NCBI RefSeq assembly: GCF_964204645.1
Contig: NC_134028.1
Span: 20,312,153-20,372,152 of the forward strand
Length of the DNA: 60,000 nt
Reading direction: 5' to 3'
Origin: Tubulanus polymorphus
Taxonomy: Eukaryota; Nemertea; Palaeonemertea; Tubulaniformes; Tubulanidae
Positions 1 to 12,700 of the stretch are shown here, piece by piece. Below the pieces are notes generated by a model that saw nothing but the letters and a program-made list of their open reading frames with translations, did not search any database and had not been told where the DNA came from. The translations under genes were made by a program, and so were the position numbers. How positions within the stretch are numbered: the stretch's first letter is position 1; each line of letters begins with the position of its first letter.

Positions 1-65
1 GGGGGGGGGGTTGAATTTTTTTTTTTTACCTAGTTTCTTTGAATAATGAATGATAATATGCCTTC

Positions 66-96
66 TCTACGTAGCTTGTCTCACAAGCTACGTAGA
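66..96. repeat. short perfect hairpin
   Basis: A 14-bp arm (TCTACGTAGCTTGT, 66-79) is followed by a 3-nt loop and its exact reverse complement (83-96). No flanking duplication was seen. Confidence 0.7.
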
Positions 97-762
97 AGAG
101 ACTTAGTCCGGTCTCGACTAGTATATAGTATTTCCCTTAAACGCTGTAAAAAATCACGGGTCTGTTTATTCGAAAATTGTTTGCTTCATACATAATTAAT
201 CTTGGGATAATCTTCATAATAAAGTCGTGTAAAGTTCATATCAAAATGTTTTATTATCAATCAGAATATATCTTTATCAGTTTGTAGCATTTGAATTAAC
301 ATTCCTGTTCTAGATGCTGTTGATTGCGCCATTTTTTGCCCGATTTTCCAAAAAATTTCTATAGTCGAGGGGGAAACCTCGAGCTCCCCTGCTCGGAATT
401 GCTGTTTGAGGTAGAAGTCACTATCACAGTCCCTTGATTCCTGTTCGGAGTCGCCTTCATTCAATCCTAGATCCGCCCCTGGATTCAGTATATACATTGT
501 ATAATTGTTTTAGTTGAATGTCTAACGTCAGCGAATCAGTGAAATACAATTGGTGAACAAATTCTCGATGACTTCTAAGATTCGATGAAATTGTGTTGTA
601 TGTTTCGGCAACCGAAAGGCAACTAAAATTAGCCATTTCAGAATGAAATGTGTTAGGCCAATTCCGCAGCTTTGACTCAGCTCCAAATGGCTCAAATTTC
701 TCGATCTGATTTCGATATAGATTTGTTTTGATGGGACCGACAGACAACAGATATTGAAATAC

Positions 763-3700
763 CCGGTGATCCGATAATAACTGCGCCGATAATAACTTCC
801 AATTCTCTTGGTCATAATTAACTCTGATGTAAGCTATTTGTTTAACGTTTGCCACGACCCATTTACCATTAGGCGGGTAACTATTATTTTCGCGCAGAGT
901 AACTGTAATGATAAAGCGAGATCATACGCGACGGAAGTTACTACCAAAAATACTTTTGACGATTAAGATTGATCAAAATATAAAGCAATATATCGATAAC
1001 AAATATCGGTTGATAAAATGTGTTTGATGTGTTAAAGTACGTACTGTCACTATCGACCCATATGACGTCATTATTGGTGACATCCCATTGAGGATTAACT
1101 TCAGATGTGAATGTTAAAGGTATATGCCAACTCAGACTAGAAAAAAATGTTATGTTCTACGACTATATTTCGTGACAATAATTAAAACTTTGGAACATTC
1201 AGACATTTCTTTAAGTAATTCAACGCGAATCAGGGACAACTGTTTATCTGATAAAAATCCACCATCTAATAAACAACGTAGGATTTTTCAACGGTTACAA
1301 TTTGACGGGTTGCAGTATTCTTTAACTTTTACTCCAAGGCTTTTAAGTTTGGCTCATCAGTGCCAAGTTCACCGTGTAAGAAGATACAGAATCGGTATTT
1401 CTCAATTTACACTGATAGAACAGTCGACAGTCTTTAAGTAAGTATTTAACTACAAAATGTCAGGGCCAGACATACAGCAGTATATCGAAGTTTTTTTTAG
1501 ATATTCTTTCAAACTTGCCTTATCCCTTTTGAGAATCACTTGAATGCATTTGTCAAGTCCACATAACATGCATTGAAAGTATATCAATTAACTTACTCGG
1601 ACTCGTTAGATTCATCTCCAGACTGGATGAGAAAGTGTTCCTGAGTGACTCGAGCCGTAGTTGTTGAATTTCGAATGATGTTCACTATAGGGTACCCCTT
1701 TTGTTTTATCCAGGCCTCGAACTTTTCGCCAACATTCAATCCATTGGCTTCCTTGAAATGAGTACCAAATACATTTCATCAACAGTCAGCCACGGGCAAT
1801 GACATAGATTATAATGCAGCATTTTCAAATCAATCCACATTCGTTAAATCCTAATGCAGAGACGGGATCAATTTTTATCCCGATTGAATGAATAGTTATT
1901 TCAAAAACAACTGGCTAACCTTTGACGTGCTACTTACTTGGCTTAAGCGTCTGAATAGATCTTGATGTGTGGCTGCGCGGTAAGAGTAAGCATTTAGGTA
2001 ATTCTAAAAATCAAATAAAAAAAGAAAATACGCCAATGAAATACAGGGCCCACGATTGCTGCTCCTCCAAGATCCCCTAAACATCAAGGTCGAACCAGAA
2101 TTCTTGGTAAAATCAGGGAAGTGTGATGTCTCATCACACTTCCCTGGTAAAATCTACCGTCACCTTATATTCCATCCATTGTCGAATTGCCTTTTGTGTT
2201 ATGCATATATGTAAATTTGGCGCTAATCCAGTAAACGGCATTAGAGTGCGTGTGTAGAGTTACACTGCATTATTGGGTCAGTGTTCATAGCAGTTGACCA
2301 TTGACAGTTGACACAATAATACTTTTAGCATAGTTTTAAATGATTACAAGGAGGCGTCTATTTAATTAAAGAACGTCAAAACAAAATGAAATAAAAACAC
2401 CATCGTCCATGTTGCTACCATTTTGAAGAGGAATCCACCCATTTAGTCTTCTGACATTTAGTCTCCAGGACATTTAGTCTTTTCCACTTGGTCTTCTGAC
2501 AATTAGTCCTCTTTGATATCACCAACCCAAGACAATTAGTCTTCCTGATATAACTAATTACCTGCTCATAGGACTCAGTCTATGGGTTAAGAATGTTTAA
2601 TGTATGGTATTGTACTAAGTGTTGATATGGTTGTATGGTATAGTACTAACTTTGATTGAAAAGCAATAAATTAAATTCACTTCACTTTTAAATGTTTTTA
2701 TTTAGTTGCATATCTACAAGAACCAATATTTACAAGATATTTACAATATTGCAGCAACATATTCACAATAATACAAGAAAGCACAATCTTCAGCACAGTT
2801 ATCATTATTCATTTGTCCATTAATTTCGCAGGTAGCGTCCAACACGACGCAAAAAGTCAACTATACTTCATTTACCATCGCGATGTTGCTCACAGAGGTT
2901 TTTCAGCCGATTTTGTAGCTGAACGTAATTTCGTTTGACACGTTTTTTCGGTGGATTCCCAGCTTCCATTTGTGCCAGAACAGTTTCAACAACGCAATTT
3001 TCCTGTTGCAAGCATTCGATAGCACGCCAGATAGATGGATGTTTTGTTCCGACCAATATACGGAGTTTATTGTTCCAAGCCTCTGACAAATTGTTTGTTC
3101 TGTCCTCAGAATTTATGGTAACAGTATGCATGTTCCAGGTCTTTGGAGGATACTGTGGGGGAACACGCTTTAAACGGAACAGTCCACCTGGAGCACGGAT
3201 TTTACGGTACGTTGACACAAAGTTACTGCCTCTTCTGGAGCAGTCTCGCGTATATGATTGTATCCGGATTCAACATCATCCACAGGCAAGAAGGCCAGTC
3301 CATTTAACTTTCCACAGAATAACTGAAAGTCGTTATCGTCCCTGTACATAGTAGCAAGTCCAAGGTTTTGAATCTTACGATATATACACTGGGATAAATG
3401 ATAGAAGCATCCTCTTATTTCAATATCACCAAACACAGATTTTGTTGCATTGAGAACTGCCAACTCAAAATCTATCACAACAGTCGGCGAGAGAAATAGT
3501 CCCTTCTCGTCGCACTTTTCACATGATACGGTGAGAAATTCTTCATAAGTTTCCTGAGTTTTCCTTTGAAGGAATGCATAAACGGTTGAAATAGCAGAAT
3601 CAGCCAGAGGGACATGGATTACATACAACTGTTCGAACAAAGTTGGTGCCATCTGGAAATTTCCGTCCATGAACCACGTATCAGGTTCACAGAGTTTTTT

Positions 3701-6700
3701 CATATACATATATTCATTTACATATGTCTGTTGCAAAAATCATGATTCTTGATGTTGTGCTCGCGTTATCGTACATCAGGAACTCTTCTCCATCCTCTCG
3801 GGTTAGAAACCATGTATCTGTAATGAACAGCTCATCATGGGTTGCAGGATCTTTTTGATATTATTTCTTGCGTCGAACTCTTTGCATTACTTTCTTTCAT
3901 GTATCAGCGTGAGGTAATCGGCTTTGTACATCTAGGTTGTTAAATCTTGAAATTATTTCTGAATGTATTTGAATTGGAATTTCTCTCGTATTTTCAGCTC
4001 GTTTCTTCATTTAAAATCGTGCTTTAGTTACTTCAATTTCTGTCATATCTCTACAATGACTATGTTCTGCGGTTTCTCTAGGTCCAGTTATTTCTTTACT
4101 CGTCATTAAGCTTCCTTTACAGCCATCATTTCTTTTTACACACACCCAGCGAATACTTTCTTTTTTGGTGTATTGCTTTGTATACATGTAACCACTGTAA
4201 CACAACTTCTGGCCACCTCGGGTACTTTCAATTATTTCCATCTTCTGAGAGCTGTCCTTTAAGCATGGGGTTTAATATTGGACTAAATGAAATTTGAAAA
4301 TAGCCCCTTATATATGATTCAGTAGGGCCTAATTGCTGATAAATTACTGATTGAATGATGATCAAAAGCAAGAAAATTGTCTGAGTTATGACTATATCGT
4401 CACTTCATTAGTTATCAATAGTTACGTGAACATCTTATCACATTAATTGATTTAAGCCTATCCAATAGTTAATTAATCGATCAATTGATTATAATGCATG
4501 AACAGTCTTTGCGCTTGCATATTGGGCTATTATCCGCGAAGCAATAACATGTAAAGTAAATTTTTAAAGAGCAAAAGGGAAAACATAAGAAATTTAATTG
4601 AGTTTTCCTAAGTTTATTTTTTGGGGGTTCCAGAATTAAAATCTTATTTGTAAATCCTTGCTGTAGTTCCTCCACGTACGTATCATCCCAAAGTCTTCAA
4701 AATAGAGTTTTAAGACAAGCTTTTGTTATTTTGGATATGGATATTCTAAAGGGGATGTTTACTAAACATGATTTCCATTTGCTAGCTATTTAACTTTTCC
4801 TTTAGATTAAAGATCTATTTATCAATAAATTTATTAATGTTTCCTTAAGATTAAATCATCATCATCATCACCATCAATATCACGGACGAATGGAGGCCTG
4901 TTGAGGCCTATTGGTGTCTGGCTCGTTTGGTGATTAATATTAGTTTAGGTGACAGGGTTAAAAATGTTTCTCATGTAGCCATAGTTTGATTTGTACCTAC
5001 CCATCATAAAGATGGGCGTTAAATGTTCTTAAGAATGGTTAGAATGGTTGCCAAGTAAACATATTACATTACATGACTAGTTTGAAATATTGATATCAAT
5101 AATCTATCATTTCAGGTTTAGATTTTAGTTAAAATAATAAAGTTATCTATATATGGTAAGTTCTAATAGTTTTCTAGAGAAAGACTTTTGAGATTAGTTA
5201 TCCATACTCGAGTTATCTAAATAAGTTTTTCTCAGTAATTTCCACATTGATAAAAATGTGATATTCATATGTATTGTTTCATTAGATTAAAGAATAACTA
5301 ATCAATTAATTAATTAGTTCCCTTTAATCTAGCCTCTTTTAACAATAACCCTACATGTGAACTGAAATCATTAGTACTCATTGGCCTGTTTAGGCTATAT
5401 GTATTGTTTCCTTAGATTAAAGAATAACTAATTAATTAATTAATTAATTAGTTCCCTTTAATCTAGCCTCTTTTAACAATAACCCTACACGTGAACTGAA
5501 ATCATTAGTACTCATTGGCCTGCTTAGGCTATATGTATTGTTTCATTAGATTAAAGAACAACTAATTAATTAATTAATTAGTTCCCTTCAATCTAGCCTC
5601 TTTTAACAATAACCCTACATGTGAACTGAAATCATTAGTACTCATTGGCCTGTTTAGGCTATATGTATTGTTTCCTTAGATTAAAGAATAACTAATCAAT
5701 TGATTAAACAGTTCCCTTTAATCTAGCATCATTTAACAATAACCCTACATGATTGTGAACTTAAATCATTAGTTCCCGCTAGCTTATCAAATTATGCAGT
5801 TCCTAAAGAGCAACTAATCTATTGTTGTCCTCAGATATATTTTTGGTAACAAGAAAATTTTGAAGGGAATTCAGCCATATTATCAGTATTTTAAGGTAAT
5901 AAACCCCAGGTTCCAGGCTTCCACTAACTGTACCTCCCTAGAAGGAAGACTAAATGTCCCAATTTGGAAGACTAATTGTCAGAAGACTAATTGGATGGAA
6001 ACTAAATGTACAAAGACTAAATGTCGGAAGACTAAATGTACCAAATTCTTTTGAAGATGGATGTATGTGGGAATAAGTGGACTATGGCCATTGGTAGTTG
6101 GGAGATTGTCTCTCTGAACTATCATTAGTATTATAGACATTTGACGCTGATGTGTTTATGTCTCCACATCAACCAACATGTCGAAGACGAGTTTCCTGCT
6201 AGTACATGTATATATTTAATAATATGATGGTTATAAGATATTAGTATCAATGGATTGTTGGAAATAATTGATTAGGTAGGAGATGTCATCGAAACAGAAG
6301 ACAAGAATCCCGTGGAGTCATCCCTAACTGGTGTTTAGGCTGTCATCTGTCAACCGACCTGTAGAGATCATCCTAATATGTAAAGATGTCGCGTGTCATC
6401 CGCTGTGTATATGGATCCCCAATTGAGGATCTATTTTCGTGGAACTTCTTTTAGTTCCACATTACTACGCTTTTATATATCAGCTTGCGCATTTATTCCC
6501 CGATTTACTCCAAAAGTAACTCTACATGTTGCACTTTAATGTCGTATATCGGACTTGGGCGGTCATAGGGCGGTGGCTGATTCGGGACATGTCATTTCTG
6601 CACGAGGTTGTAATCTAATAGCGATTCGGAAATACTGTAAACTTACATTTACTCCTTTCTTGAAGTTTTCACCTCCGACGAAGAAATGTAACATTCTTAA

Positions 6701-9700
6701 CAGAAGTATCGACTGAAAAGAAAGAAAAAAATTGGTTATTCCTTTTAGATCGACTGAATATATTGTTTCTTTCTATCGGTTTTCCTGTAACTTTGGCCTG
6801 AACTCACAAATGTTTGACCAGTCACTGACCTTGTAATAGGGAATTTGGCCGAAGAGTTCAGTTAAATCGCTAGGGTTAATATCAGCGTTATAGACAGGTT
6901 TAGACGATGTGTAACTGTCCTGTTTCATGATATGTAGAGTTGATATTAAGATGATTCGCTCACGCTAAGAATTGATAAATAAAAGAAGACGCATGGACGC
7001 ATCAGATTTAGATGACAACTTCAATCGACGAGATAAGAAGAATAATTTCAAAATCTTTTACCTCTGCATACAATTCCGGTGCGGCGTAACTTGCACCGAG
7101 ATAAGCCACGAAACAAGCGAAACCGTCGTTCAGCCATAAATCATCCCACCAGGCCATAGTCACTAGATTACCAAACCACTTTTAATATAAACCAACGAAA
7201 ATATTTATTAGTAAAGGGGCTGCCATCATAATTTACGGTTGTTGGACTTTTATTACCTGGCGGGCGATAACACAAGCGATGCTGTGTGCAACCCATGTTT
7301 TCTGATAGGTTGTGGAATCAGGAGCGTGTAGCAGCCATGTTTCATCGTATAGATTCAAACCCCAGTTTTCCATAGCTCCCGTATCTGAATTAGGCACTGC
7401 CACTAAATCTAAAAGATATCGTCGCATATTGAAATTGAGCGAGCTGTGTGGGCGCGTGGTTAGAGCGTTCGGCTCTGGTCGTCGGTCCTAACCCCGTACA
7501 TTAGCGTAGTGTCCCCGCAAGTCACGCATCCTCATTGCCTCTCTCCACCCAGGAGTTAATCGGTACCGGGCCTGATAGATGATTCCTGAGCGCTTTTAGC
7601 TGCTCGGATGTTACTTCTCCCCGGGGAGAGATGACCGATACATGCTAGAGTATAAATGGCTGGAGTAAATGATACCAAAAATGTAAAGCGCGGTTTCGTT
7701 GGATGAAGCGACACTTATCATTATAATCAATTATCATTATTAAGCATTATCATTATCAAGCGTTAACAATCGTTATCATAATTGATTAGTTATTGATTCA
7801 TTATTGTTGCTATTGCTATCGCTAATGCTATCAAAGAATCAAGGTTTAAAGATACAAGACACAGTTTTACCCAATTTAGACATATCGCATGGAATATTGA
7901 AGTAGTCTCCAAAATACTGAAAAGCACTATTTGCGATCTTCTGTGCATATTCTCCTTGTAATTGAATCTTACGCTGCGGTCCCCAGATTGACACCTGCAA
8001 AGCGCAAACAAGAGCTATCGAGAATAAAAGGGCGGGTCATCATTATTCAACTTTTGTTAATTATGAGGAAGAATCAAAGAATTCTACTGAATCGATGAAG
8101 TCATCGAGAATCGAAATTATCATTCGTGTATATAACCAGGGAAGTGTGATGAGATGGAATACGGACAATATTGTGCAGCTCTTGTCGAATGTGCGTTGTA
8201 ATTGCCCTAAAGCCGATAACGGTTCGTCGCCGAGCGCTTTGTTACGTAACGCACCGATAAGCGATAACCAGCGAGATCGGGAATCTCCGTAATAATTCAG
8301 TTGTTTCCGAATATCGGTTTTTCATCCCATAATAAACTTATATAAAAATTCCTCTGTAAACTGGTTAAACTCAACACCTGATTTCCCCTCATCAATTTTA
8401 GTCGATCAACTTGTATTCACAATTGTCTTAAATTTAAGTATGCCCCCTAGTTTGTCTCTTAACTGCTTCTCTTTAATCTGTTTTAGCGTGTAACTGTTTC
8501 TACGTTAATTTTCCTTTCGTTAGTATCATCTCTGATTACTTGAATTAGTCTCTTTGTCTCTGGATTGTATATCTCTCATAATTTCTGTTGTATTCATTAT
8601 TTCTGAAGATGACTATTAGGACATAGACGAAACGTTGAATAAACTACTGACATTTTTGGACTTTTTCGTTATCATTGTGGGATTCTCTCTACATCGCTTC
8701 AGACGGATATAGTGTTTTATCAATCGTGATATCCGCTGTATTAAAATGGCAACGGTTGTCATCACACTTCCCTGATATAACCAATCGTAGCTTACTGGTA
8801 CGGGTTGATTCTCAGCTGATTTGTGTTTCGCGTAATCTTTAAAAACCACGAAAGCCACGAGATATGACGACATGACTGGCGTAGTTTCGAAGACATCATC
8901 AACCCAACCATCACCATACCTGTATACGTATATGTCAAAATTACAACTCAGATGGACAGAAAACAGCTCACAATGGAATACATTCTGAATTGATACCAGT
9001 GTAAACTCTATTCTTAATGGTGAGATTCTACCCCGAGTTGGTGTCAAATACTGAGTAAGAGTCTGTACAATACAGAAGACTCAGGGCCCGGTTGCACAGT
9101 CGTGACTTAAAGTTAAAACCAACTTAAATCAATAGTTGGTCTTAGCCATTTATTTTTGGTCTTAACTATAAGTTGGTCTATTCAGCCTGTTGGAGAGACA
9201 GGTCTTTGCACTAGTCTCAGTTAAGGCCAATCGTTTGTAAAAAGCTCCAGTCGCGCAAAAACTCAATGCAATTAAAACCTGCCAAACTGGTGTAATTGGT
9301 AAACCTCTCTGGTTTTCGACATCATTCCTCAAACGATCTCCCAAATGCTCGACGATGATCGAATTGGATTCCTTGTGATTCAAATCTGAATCATTCTCGT
9401 AGCTCCTCATCCGTAAAAATTAGCTTTGGGTGACCCATTGTTTTGGAGCCGGTAAATAGATTCCAAGAAATAATTCAGCCATTTGTTATTTTGCGTGGTA
9501 ACTAAGTTGGTCCTAGACCAGTCTTAACGAATTTAAGCCATATAGATAGTTGTCTTGAATTTTAAAACTAAGTCTTAAAATTTAAGACTAATTTCCTAAA
9601 TAAGACATGACTATGACATAAGTCACGACTGTGCAACCGGGCCCTTGTGTCTTACTGAGGGAAAGTTGAGACCGGTAAAATACTACCCCGAATTGGTGTC

Positions 9701-12700
9701 AGATACTGAGTAAGAGTGAAACGAATATCAAATTGATACCAATTCTACGGATGCTATTTAAGGAAAAGTATGTCAAATTGGGACTAGTTAGGAATAGTTT
9801 TGGTTCGCGTTTTTTAATCACCCAAAATGTTCTCTTCATCTCAGTTATCTACTTACTTGATGCTAGTTGCCCTGGTGGTTTTTAAACCTCCATTACTCAG
9901 ACTCATCATTTGGGGTCTGCGAACAACAGTAATAGCAAATTCAGCCTTTAATGCTGGTTCGTCAAAACACGGAAATACTTTCCTGGCGTAAAGCGGCTGC
10001 ATTTGAGTCGACACGACGACACTGAAGAAATTGAAGAATGAAATCATAAATTTCAACCGGATTCACTGTTGAATTACACGGGAGTTAAATTACACCCACA
10101 ACTACTATAGAACTGATCATGAGTCTTCAAGTATTTAAGTATATACCGAGTTTAAAAGTACCCCCATGGGAGTGGCCCAAAGTTCAATCAAACACTGAAA
10201 TGAGGAACTGGGTCCAAAGTTAATTAAATTCATGACTTGAAACTGGGCCCAGAGTCAGATTGAAATCAACAGTGGCCTATAACGAATCTAATCGAACGGA
10301 AGCGTCCTGGGGACATATCTATTAAAAATAATTTTTCGAGGTTAATTCCTGAAAAAACTAGTTTATTCCGAGTTACAAACTCGGAATTAACCTCAAAAAT
10401 CATATTTAACTGAAAAAAACTATTTATTCCGAGTTACAAACTCGGAATTAACCTCAAAAATCATATTTAACTGAAAAAAAACTATTTATTCCGAGTTACA
10501 AACTCGGAATTAACCTCAAAAGTCGCTAGTTTATTCCGAGTTACAAACTTGGAATTAACCTCGAAAAATGTTTTTAATCGATATGTCCCCCGGACGCTTC
10601 CGTCGATTTTACTCACTTGGAAATATCGTCATGTTTATCGACCGAATAGTAAACCCCGTTGCTCTTGTTTAGCATTCGACTAGTGAAGTTCATATCCAAC
10701 ACATATCTATGATTTTGTGTCAAGCTGCGGTTTAATTGGGCCGTATAGAATTCCGATTCAGGATCGAATGACCAACCAGTAATCTTCAGAACTGAATCTC
10801 CAGTTTCGGTTGTGATTAGAGCGCTGTTCTCGTCCATGGTCAGATTGGCGTGTTTGTGCAATGTGATGCGGTCAGTAGCCGTATTACATTCGATGGTAAT
10901 TCTAACTGCGCCGCTGAAACTGTACGAAGACTCCGGCATGCCATCGTCAAATATCGGTCGTATCGTCAACTCATACATACGCGGTGTCACGTGACTAGGC
11001 AGACGCGGTACAGCACCTGAAATTGCAAAACTTCCATTACCAGTCGATGCCGGATTAAATTGGTTGGAAGACGGTTTACATGAACCGAAACCCAAATTTC
11101 CAATCATGTTGTTGGTTTGAAAAAACGAAATCTAAGTTTTCCCGATCACACAACTACATCAGATGTAGTTGTGTGTTGTACAGTTTCTGTTCTTCGATTT
11201 TTGATTTCAAAATCAAACCCCCAGTTTCATTCGCAGCTGGATTCGTGGGTTTGTAAGGGACATCAAATTCAAATCGAATCAAATCTAATCATTCTAATAA
11301 ATAATAGGGATATTCCAAGATGAAATAGATTTGGTCCTTGGTCCTAAAAATGATGATAATAATAATTTAGTGTTAAAAGGGATTGAATATACATTGAAGC
11401 TCAACGCCGATCAACCAGTAGATCATTCAATATTAATTCGTTCTAGTATAAAATCTGCAAACAGATTTAGTCAGAACTCTCATCACCAGTTGCTGGTTGT
11501 ATAAATTGGTATCACCTGAAGTTATCTCAATTGATTTCTAATTGCGTTCGTCCCAGGTTAAAAGATAGCACCAGTCTATTAAACCGGGCCCTGGAGGATA
11601 AAATCTCGAAGCAGATGTCGCTTTTTTTTAAATCGTCAAACGCGAGTTGATACTGAAACACCTGTCGGCATGCAGCACCACCAGCGCGTTCTCAACCTAA
11701 TGTTTTACATGAGAGAAACTTATATTTTACAGTGAGCCCCTAAAACACAGTTATTATGGGTGAACGGATAAAATGGTCAAGGAAAAAAATGGCCAAGGAA
11801 AGAATGGCCAAGGTATTTGGGAAGCAATGGCCAAGGAAAAAATAGCCACGGAAAAAAGGCCAAGGAAGATTAAATGGAAAACTGACCGTCATTTTAACAC
11901 GAAATCCATTGCATTGATGTTTTCTGATGATTTGGCATATCACTTTTTGAGATTATTAGACCAATTCCTGAATTAGTTTAGGTAAATTTACGACGATCAT
12001 ATCTCACTTTGATGTTATCAGACACTGCACCAGTTTACTATATAAATTACCACACAATTTCGATGCATTTACCTTTGATGATATAAGACAGTCTGTGCCA
12101 ATACTTAGATGTTTTAAATTATCAATTCAGTTATCTTATCAAGTTTAAGTTCATCACTAGTAAGTTTATCCATTGACCATTGATAGTTCTTGATATATTC
12201 ATTATATGTAATGAAATGACATGTAAGTTCATCACATTTCTGAACTCATTAATACCGATTCTAATTGTTTTAAGCCCCATGAAAAATATATGATATCATT
12301 AAATTGAAAGCTTTATGTTTTGATTAACATTGGCAGTAGTTCACATGAATTTTCCTTGGCCTTTTTTTCTGTGGCCATTTTTTTCCTAGGCAAATACCTT
12401 GGCCATTTTTTTCCTACATTCGTTATTCGTTATCACCCTAAAGGCGCCCGCACACGAGCGCATTTTGCGTACGCATTTAGCGCAGAAATACGGCGCCCGC
12501 ACACTAGCCGAAAATTACGCTCAGCAAAGGGAGCTGTGGCAAGCATGTATGCGTTATACACCATATTTACTGCATATCTGCACCATTTACTCGCGACTTT
12601 TTATTGCCCTTGTCAAATCTATTTGAATATAAAGAGATTTTTCTGTTCTTATTGCATCTACATCGGCATTAAAAGTTTTGCAAGGGGAAACTTGTGATTT

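Larger units (their letters stand above)
2421..6057. mobile_element. Mutator-like (MULE) DNA transposon with 9-bp target duplication
   Basis: The 9-bp direct repeat TTTTGAAGA lies at 2421-2429 and 6049-6057, as expected for Mutator-like insertion. The element between them (2430-6048, 3619 bp) ends in imperfect inverted repeats rich in AGACTAAATGTC sub-repeats: reverse orientation at about 2440-2560, forward at 5945-6040. It carries a broken FLYWCH/MULE transposase on the minus strand and a 130-bp tandem repeat. It sits in the 4.6-kb intron between the aminopeptidase exons at 6647-6712 and 1938-2003, on the same coding strand, and so does not break that gene's coding sequence. Confidence 0.85.

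Noticed and set aside
11773-11976. Lys-rich 67-residue frame
   Set aside because: Translation of tandem AATGGCCAAGGAA repeats within an inverted-repeat element.
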